A stretch of DNA of 64,000 nt, taken from assembly GCA_020635515.1 (NCBI GenBank), contig JACJZS010000002.1, forward strand, positions 558,001 through 622,000, written 5' to 3'. Positions within the stretch are counted from its first letter, which is position 1. The number at the start of each line of letters is the position of its first letter. Shown here in pieces: positions 60,076 to 64,000 of this stretch. This DNA comes from Flavobacteriales bacterium. GTDB taxonomy: Bacteria; Bacteroidota; Bacteroidia; Flavobacteriales; Weeksellaceae. Below the pieces are notes generated by a model. It was not told where the DNA came from and ran no database searches. It saw nothing but the letters and a program-made list of their open reading frames with translations. A program made the position numbers and the translations under genes.

Positions 60076-60729
60076 TTATATTCTAACAACTAACGTATCA
60101 GATAATTTTATTGGTAATGCAGAACGTTTTACTTGTGAAGCTTGTTCTGTAGTTTTAAAATCAATTTCTTTGATATTAGTGGTTTCTTCCACTCTCTTTA
60201 TTTCAGAATTCTCAGATTCATTGTCAAGAATTCTGTATTTTATATTTGCAACTCCTCTATTCAAACTCATTATACTTTTGAAAGCACCTTCACTTAAATC
60301 GAACAGTCTTCCTTTCACATAAGGTCCTCTATCATTTACTTCTACAACAACTTTTTTTCCATTTTTTGGATTATAAAATTCTACTTTCGTTCCAAAAGGA
60401 AGTGTTTTATGTGCTGCCGTAAGTTCATGCTTATTGTACGTTTCTCCGTTCGCTGTTTTTCTTCCGTGAAAAATTCCTCCGTAATAAGAAACTCGTGCTG
60501 TTTTATAATCTTCTTCCTCTACTGATTCAGAATCTTCTATGTTATTCCCATTAAAATCCACTTCATAAACTTCTTTAATTTCAGGAATATGATCTCCTTT
60601 TGCAAGAGTATCTGATTCAAGACCATTGTAAGTTAACATTTTGTACTTTTCAGCAGAATCAAAGAACGCCAACGACGTAGTAAGTGTTACTAAAACTAAT
60701 AAAATACTTAAAGTTAAATACTTTTTCAT
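60076..60729 (-). CDS. rlpA: RlpA family septal ring lytic transglycosylase-like protein
   Basis: The frame is open from 60807, but ATG 60729 starts a signal peptide (MKKYLTLSILLVLVTLTTSL) and lies behind a promoter element; this gives 217 residues. The double-psi beta-barrel is at about residues 75-165: ARVSYYGGIFHGRKTANGET, the ELTAAHKTLPFGTKVEFYN block, VEVNDRGPYVKGRLFDLSEG and the Asp of the catalytic site. RlpA cuts naked glycan strands near the division septum. A SPOR domain, present in many RlpA, is missing. No lipobox is present, so it may be soluble in the periplasm. Confidence 0.88.
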   Translation of the reverse strand: MKKYLTLSILLVLVTLTTSLAFFDSAEKYKMLTYNGLESDTLAKGDHIPEIKEVYEVDFNGNNIEDSESVEEEDYKTARVSYYGGIFHGRKTANGETYNKHELTAAHKTLPFGTKVEFYNPKNGKKVVVEVNDRGPYVKGRLFDLSEGAFKSIMSLNRGVANIKYRILDNESENSEIKRVEETTNIKEIDFKTTEQASQVKRSALPIKLSDTLVVRI

Positions 60730-60753
60730 ACAATTTTGTCTAAAAGTTTGATG

Positions 60754-60761
60754 CAAATTTA
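60754..60761 (-). promoter_or_regulatory. -7 element of rlpA
   Basis: TAAATTTG on the minus strand, 24 bases before the ATG at 60729; it supports that start over the upstream one at 60807. Confidence 0.5.
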
Positions 60762-60987
60762 AGGTAGAAATCTTAAAATGTACTTTACCTACGAGATATG
60801 TATACAAAACACTAAGCTATATCAACTAAAAACACGTATAAATAAAAGCGTCTAAGCTATATGTTAAACTTTTGTTAATTTAATTTAAATTGTTAAAATC
60901 CATGTTTCAATACAAATTCAACGTTGTTTTAATTTTAAATTCACAACGAATCAATCTAAATTTATATTATTGTTTTAATATTTTTTT

Positions 60988-60995
60988 TATCTTTG
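60988..60995 (+). promoter_or_regulatory. -7 element of the CBM21 lipoprotein gene
   Basis: TATCTTTG, 16 bases before the ATG at 61012. A TTG at 60970-60972 lies 15 bases upstream of it, somewhat short for the consensus. Confidence 0.5.
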
Positions 60996-61011
60996 CAAAA
61001 AAAATCACAAC

Positions 61012-61911
61012 ATGAAAAAATTATTACACTTTTTTGCAATTTCAGTGCTATTGTTCTCTTGTGCAGAAAATGATGACTTCGCTCCTAGTAGCACCATAGA
61101 AAACTCGCGAATTCTAGGCAATGATAATGTAAAGCTAATACGTGCGGAACATAAAAGTAGACCTATATATGAGAATGAAACAAATACTGATGCTCTTAAT
61201 ATAAGAACTTTCTTAGTGCGGGTTAAAAATTTGACATATGAAAAGAAAGTTTATATTCATCATGAAATGAAAGGATTACCTTGGAAGGATTTCGAATTAA
61301 AATACGTTAAAAGTGAAGATGGTGAAGACATTTTTGGTTTAACTATAAATATTCCTTACCAAGACGATACTTTTGGAAATGAATTTGTTGTAAAATACTT
61401 GGTAAATGGAAAAACTTATTGGGATAACAATAATGGTGAAAATTATTTATTAGAAGAAGGTTCATATATAAATAATGAATCACAAACTATGGTGCAACTA
61501 TCATATGCTTTTTTTAATTCATTTACAGATATTGGAGATAGAGAGTGTGATGAAGTTCCTCTTTTTGGAGAAGATGGAGATATTATAGACTATGATTTAA
61601 ACTGTTATTACGTTGAGAATTTAAATAGACAATTTCAGTTAGAAGTTTTTGTGAATAGTCAAATACAAAGCGAAATAGATTCCACAAAAGTTGTTTATAC
61701 TTATGACAACTGGAAAACAACCCATATATATCCAGTTAAGTATGGTAATTCCTTTTTTAATATAATAGAATACGGACCAGAAATTGAGTCAGTAGAATTT
61801 GCAATAGTTACTAAAATTAACGGAATAGAATACTGGGATAATAATAATGGTAAAAACTATAAATTATCTATAAATGAGAACTATAGTATTATACCTTATT
61901 CTTGGGAATAA
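61012..61911 (+). CDS. Lipoprotein with two CBM21-type starch-binding modules
   Basis: A 299-residue lipoprotein: lipobox LLFSC with Cys17, then an acidic linker. Two CBM21-like modules follow. The first (about residues 65-147) reads FLVRVKNLTYEKKVYIHHEM ... EFVVKYLVNGKTYWDNNNGE, and the second (about 205-290) VEFAIVTKINGIEYWDNNNG near its end. The YWDNNxGxNY signature is characteristic of CBM21, known from glucoamylases and from glycogen-targeting subunits of protein phosphatase 1. The protein is probably displayed on the cell surface and binds starch or glycogen. It has its own promoter and terminator, and no susCD genes are nearby. It is a natural partner for the secreted GH57 enzyme, though 56 kb away. 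Confidence 0.75.
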   Translation: MKKLLHFFAISVLLFSCAENDDFAPSSTIENSRILGNDNVKLIRAEHKSRPIYENETNTDALNIRTFLVRVKNLTYEKKVYIHHEMKGLPWKDFELKYVKSEDGEDIFGLTINIPYQDDTFGNEFVVKYLVNGKTYWDNNNGENYLLEEGSYINNESQTMVQLSYAFFNSFTDIGDRECDEVPLFGEDGDIIDYDLNCYYVENLNRQFQLEVFVNSQIQSEIDSTKVVYTYDNWKTTHIYPVKYGNSFFNIIEYGPEIESVEFAIVTKINGIEYWDNNNGKNYKLSINENYSIIPYSWE

Positions 61912-61930
61912 TTTACTTTTTTAATAATTT

Positions 61931-61959
61931 AAAAGACTGCTTTTGCGGTCTTTTTTTTT
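61931..61959 (+). terminator. Terminator after the CBM21 lipoprotein gene
   Basis: Arms AAAAGACTGC (61931-61940) and GCGGTCTTTT (61945-61954) with one wobble and a 4-base loop, followed by further T to 61959. Confidence 0.9.
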
Positions 61960-61986
61960 ACCTAATCTTTAACTAGCTTTGCTCTT

Positions 61987-63117
61987 GTGATACCTGAATC
62001 TTTACAAAACAAATTAGAACAACGAAAAAACAATCAAGAGTTGCGTGAACTAAAAGTTTACGATAAAAACAAAGTTGATTTTTTTTCCAATGATTATTTG
62101 GGATACGCTACCAATAAAAACTTAATTGAAAACGTTCAGGGAAGTAGAAATGAAATCCAATCGCTTGGTTCTACTGGCTCACGTTTGATTAGTGGTAATT
62201 CTAAAGAAATAGAAAATGTAGAGTCTTTTTTAGCTAATTATTACAGTTCAGAATCTGGACTTTTGCTGGGAAGCGGTTTTGTAGCGAACTTAGCTTTGTT
62301 TTCTTGCGTTCCACAAAAAGGAGATGTTGTGTTATATGACGAACTTATTCATGCTTCTATACGAGAATCTGTACGCCTTTCTTTTGCAAAAAGCTATTCT
62401 TTTAAACATTTAGACTTTAATGATTTAGAAAAAAAATTACAAAAGAACTCTGGAAATGTATACGTTGTTTTAGAAGGATTGTACTCTATGGACGGAGATA
62501 TTCCTAATAAAGAAGAACTCTCTTATTTAAAAGAGAAATATTCCTTTCATTTAATTTTAGACGAAGCTCATTCTACAGGTATTTTAGGACGTAATCACAA
62601 AGGTTTTTACGAGAATTTACCTTCTGATTTTTGTTTTGCTCGTATTCACACATTCGGAAAAGCATTTGGATACCACGGAGCTTTTATTGCTTGTTCTCAT
62701 TTGCTAAAACAATATTTAATTAACTTTTCTAAACCGTTTATTTATTCTACTGGAATTCCATTGGAAACTGCACTTACAATTCAAGAAATTCATAAATATC
62801 ACATAGAAAATGGGGATTTGCATGTAGCTAAATTAAATGAAATCATAGCTTACTACAAAACGATTTTTAAATCTAACTTAAATTCACCTATACAACTTTT
62901 ATACTCTGAAAATTTAAAAGAAATAGAAGAGAAATTAGAAAAAAATGGATTTCTGATTAAATGTATTTATTCTCCTACTGTTCCTAAAAATACCGAACGA
63001 ATTCGATTGACTCTTCACAGTTATAATACTAAAGAAGAAATTAATCACTTAAAAAGAATAATTAAACTCACTGAACTAAAAAATAAAATTAATGAGAGTT
63101 TGAATCGGGAGGTGTAG
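61987..63117 (+). CDS. bioF: 8-amino-7-oxononanoate synthase-like alpha-oxoamine synthase
   Basis: A 376-residue class II PLP enzyme. It starts with GTG at 61987 (next codons IPESLQNKLEQRKNNQELRE), just behind the terminator. Features are DFFSNDYLGYATNK, STGSRLISGNSKEIENVESF, DELIHASIRESVRLSFA, LILDEAHSTGILG and the PLP lysine in RIHTFGKAFGYHGAFIA. It would condense pimeloyl-thioester and alanine in biotin synthesis. Normally bioD, bioA or bioB follow in Bacteroidota; here a toxin gene on the other strand follows, so bioF stands alone. It is a paralogue of the acyltransferase at 40581. Confidence 0.88.
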   Translation: MIPESLQNKLEQRKNNQELRELKVYDKNKVDFFSNDYLGYATNKNLIENVQGSRNEIQSLGSTGSRLISGNSKEIENVESFLANYYSSESGLLLGSGFVANLALFSCVPQKGDVVLYDELIHASIRESVRLSFAKSYSFKHLDFNDLEKKLQKNSGNVYVVLEGLYSMDGDIPNKEELSYLKEKYSFHLILDEAHSTGILGRNHKGFYENLPSDFCFARIHTFGKAFGYHGAFIACSHLLKQYLINFSKPFIYSTGIPLETALTIQEIHKYHIENGDLHVAKLNEIIAYYKTIFKSNLNSPIQLLYSENLKEIEEKLEKNGFLIKCIYSPTVPKNTERIRLTLHSYNTKEEINHLKRIIKLTELKNKINESLNREV

Positions 63118-63145
63118 TAAATTTATAAAACCAAATTTAGGATTT

Positions 63146-63403
63146 TCAGTAATGTCCTTTCAAAGAATATACAGTAATAACTTCATTTTCAACACGGTAA
63201 ACTAAGCGATGTTCTTTATTAACTCTTCTACTCCAATAACCACTGTATTGATATCTTAAAGGTTCAGGCTTCCCTATTCCTTTAAATGGAGTTTCAATAA
63301 TAGACTTTAATAAATTTTCTATTTTATTTTTTAACTTTTCATCATTTAGTTTGTTAAAATAATTCAGATGTTCATTTGCTAAGTCTGTAAATTTTACTTC
63401 CAT
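63146..63403 (-). CDS. yoeB: YoeB-type ribonuclease toxin (Txe/YoeB family)
   Basis: An 85-residue toxin of the RelE superfamily. It has the YoeB hallmarks GIGKPEPLRYQYSGYWSRRV, then NKEHRLVYRV and the end VYSLKGHY. By position E47, R66, H84 and Y85 correspond to the catalytic E46, R65, H83 and Y84 of E. coli YoeB, all present. YoeB cuts mRNA on the ribosome. It overlaps the upstream antitoxin gene by 10 bases. Confidence 0.93.
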   Translation of the reverse strand: MEVKFTDLANEHLNYFNKLNDEKLKNKIENLLKSIIETPFKGIGKPEPLRYQYSGYWSRRVNKEHRLVYRVENEVITVYSLKGHY

Positions 63404-63588
63404 AAATTATTTACATCAATGGTTGTTAATTTACCTTCTTTTTCTTGCTGAATACTTTTATCCATATTTTTCACAAATTCAGAACTATAGTCTTCTTCTT
63501 TTTTTTCAAAAGAAATATTAAAAGCTTTTAAAAAATTAATTAAGGCTTTTATTTTTTTACTTTCTGCTTTTATGATTAAAGTTTCCAT
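63394..63588 (-). CDS. Antitoxin partner of YoeB (DUF2683-like)
   Basis: A 64-residue protein, METLIIKAESKKIKALINFL at its start, then an acidic, probably unfolded C-terminal half (EDYSSEFVKNMDKSIQQEKE). The first half resembles a short ribbon-helix or DUF2683-type domain; it is not the YefM/Phd fold that usually pairs with YoeB. The gene order, the 10-base overlap and the disordered toxin-binding tail support the antitoxin role. Confidence is good for the role and moderate for the family. Confidence 0.8.
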   Translation of the reverse strand: METLIIKAESKKIKALINFLKAFNISFEKKEEDYSSEFVKNMDKSIQQEKEGKLTTIDVNNLWK

Positions 63589-63629
63589 TTGTTTTGCTTT
63601 TATACAAAAATACTACTTTAAAAGTATTT

Positions 63630-63826
63630 TCACAAGAAGTGTATATTGAATATTAAATAGTGCTTCTTTTTGATAATTCTAAAATTATAACTCTTTCTCT
63701 TGATAGAATTACGCTTTAAACAGTGCTTCTATCTACCTCTTTTTTTGTAGCTATCTCGGCTTTACTGAATCCTCTTTTATGTAAACTATAAATTACATAT
63801 CTTTGTTCTAAGGTTAAATGTTTCAT
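63630..63826 (-). pseudogene. IS30 family transposase, N-terminal remnant with frameshift
   Basis: From ATG 63826 the frame reads MKHLTLEQRYVIYSLHKRGF, then SKAEIATKKEVDRSTV, then TAA at 63716. This is the helix-turn-helix start of IS30 transposases (MKHLTLEQRYxI ... STVSREIKRN). The SRE codons are missing and the continuation KRNSIKRKSYNF appears in another frame up to TGA at 63630, so a small deletion broke the gene; the catalytic DDE part is gone. Upstream, at about 63838-63870, the minus strand has TTTTGTGTCCTCGACTAAAA, which may be the element's old end. The rest of 63870-64000 shows nothing coding. Confidence 0.75.
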
Positions 63827-64000
63827 ATTTTGCAATTTTAGTCGAGGACACAAAACAAACAATTTTATCCATTCAGAGGAAAAAGGCATAAGTCCTTTCT
63901 TTTGAAAAAAATATTTTTATTCTCATCCTCAAAAATTGCATTTACTAATAGAATTAACATTATTAATTTATTAATTACTTTTCTTAAATGAACACTAAAA

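Noticed and set aside
1..64000. CRISPR array or cas genes
   Set aside because: No set of regularly spaced direct repeats with unique spacers and no Cas-like protein was found; the repeats at 28109-28195 number only two and flank a hairpin.
1..64000. Prophage or integrated plasmid
   Set aside because: No integrase, capsid, portal, terminase or relaxase genes and no att-like repeats at a tRNA were found; both tRNAs are flanked by ordinary terminators and genes.

Overview
The window is chromosomal DNA from a member of the phylum Bacteroidota, most probably order Flavobacteriales. The signs are very AT-rich sequence, a gliding-motility gene (gldF), a type IX secretion (T9SS) sorting domain on a secreted amylase, a capnine/sulfonolipid-type gene pair, and promoters of the Bacteroidota form TTG-N19..22-TAnnTTTG in front of many genes. 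No species can be named from the sequence alone.

Layout. 1-2256 (minus): the end of a helix-hairpin-helix protein, an alanine/sodium symporter and rpsO. 2438-13302 (plus): a secreted GH57 amylase, then an envelope cluster (outer-membrane protein, TPR protein, LptC-like lipoprotein, phosphatidylserine synthase) and a large DUF3857/transglutaminase protein. 13371-17701 (minus): a quinol-type nitric oxide reductase with an elaborate leader, and an unknown membrane protein. 17844-31498 (minus): the arginine/carbamoyl-phosphate cluster, read in the order GNAT, argG, AlbA_2 regulator, argC, hypothetical, broken ABM monooxygenase gene, MntA/HepT toxin-antitoxin, argD, Fic-like/CarA fusion, lipoprotein, DUF2007, carB. 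31726-35552: two related outer-membrane barrels (one broken), a TPR protein and an EEP nuclease. 35705-40385 (plus): a small gene, a DegT aminotransferase, DUF3098, uppP, a SAM hydrolase, hemJ and gldF. 40442-44749 (minus): tRNA-Asp, the sulfonolipid pair, a GlmU-like protein, L31 type B and an acidic protein. 44804-50499 (minus): mreB-mreC-mreD-pbp2-rodA. 50589-60729: mixed housekeeping genes (comFC, queD, lpxH, tyrS, tRNA-Gln, a decayed hisIE, omega-amidase, htpG, ruvX, def, rlpA). 61012-64000: a double-CBM21 lipoprotein, bioF, a YoeB toxin-antitoxin pair and an IS30 remnant.

How the genes work together. The core is ordinary housekeeping: cell-wall elongation, translation, arginine/pyrimidine precursor synthesis and envelope lipids. 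What stands out is the arginine cluster, which has accumulated modules normally seen in toxin-antitoxin and phage-defence settings. These are an AlbA_2/HATPase protein, a MntA-HepT pair, and a Fic-like domain joined in frame to CarA. The Fic-like part has lost the His and Gly residues of the Fic catalytic loop, so it is probably a pseudo-enzyme acting on, or simply attached to, carbamoyl-phosphate synthase. A second, fragmentary Fic gene lies at 56041-56199.

Several genes are decaying: an ABM monooxygenase and an outer-membrane barrel each carry one in-frame stop where a Gln codon is expected, the HisI half of HisIE has lost its metal-binding motif, and an IS30 transposase is truncated. A starch theme links the secreted GH57 enzyme at the left end with the CBM21 lipoprotein at the right end. 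All family assignments come from reading motifs by eye; no database search was run.
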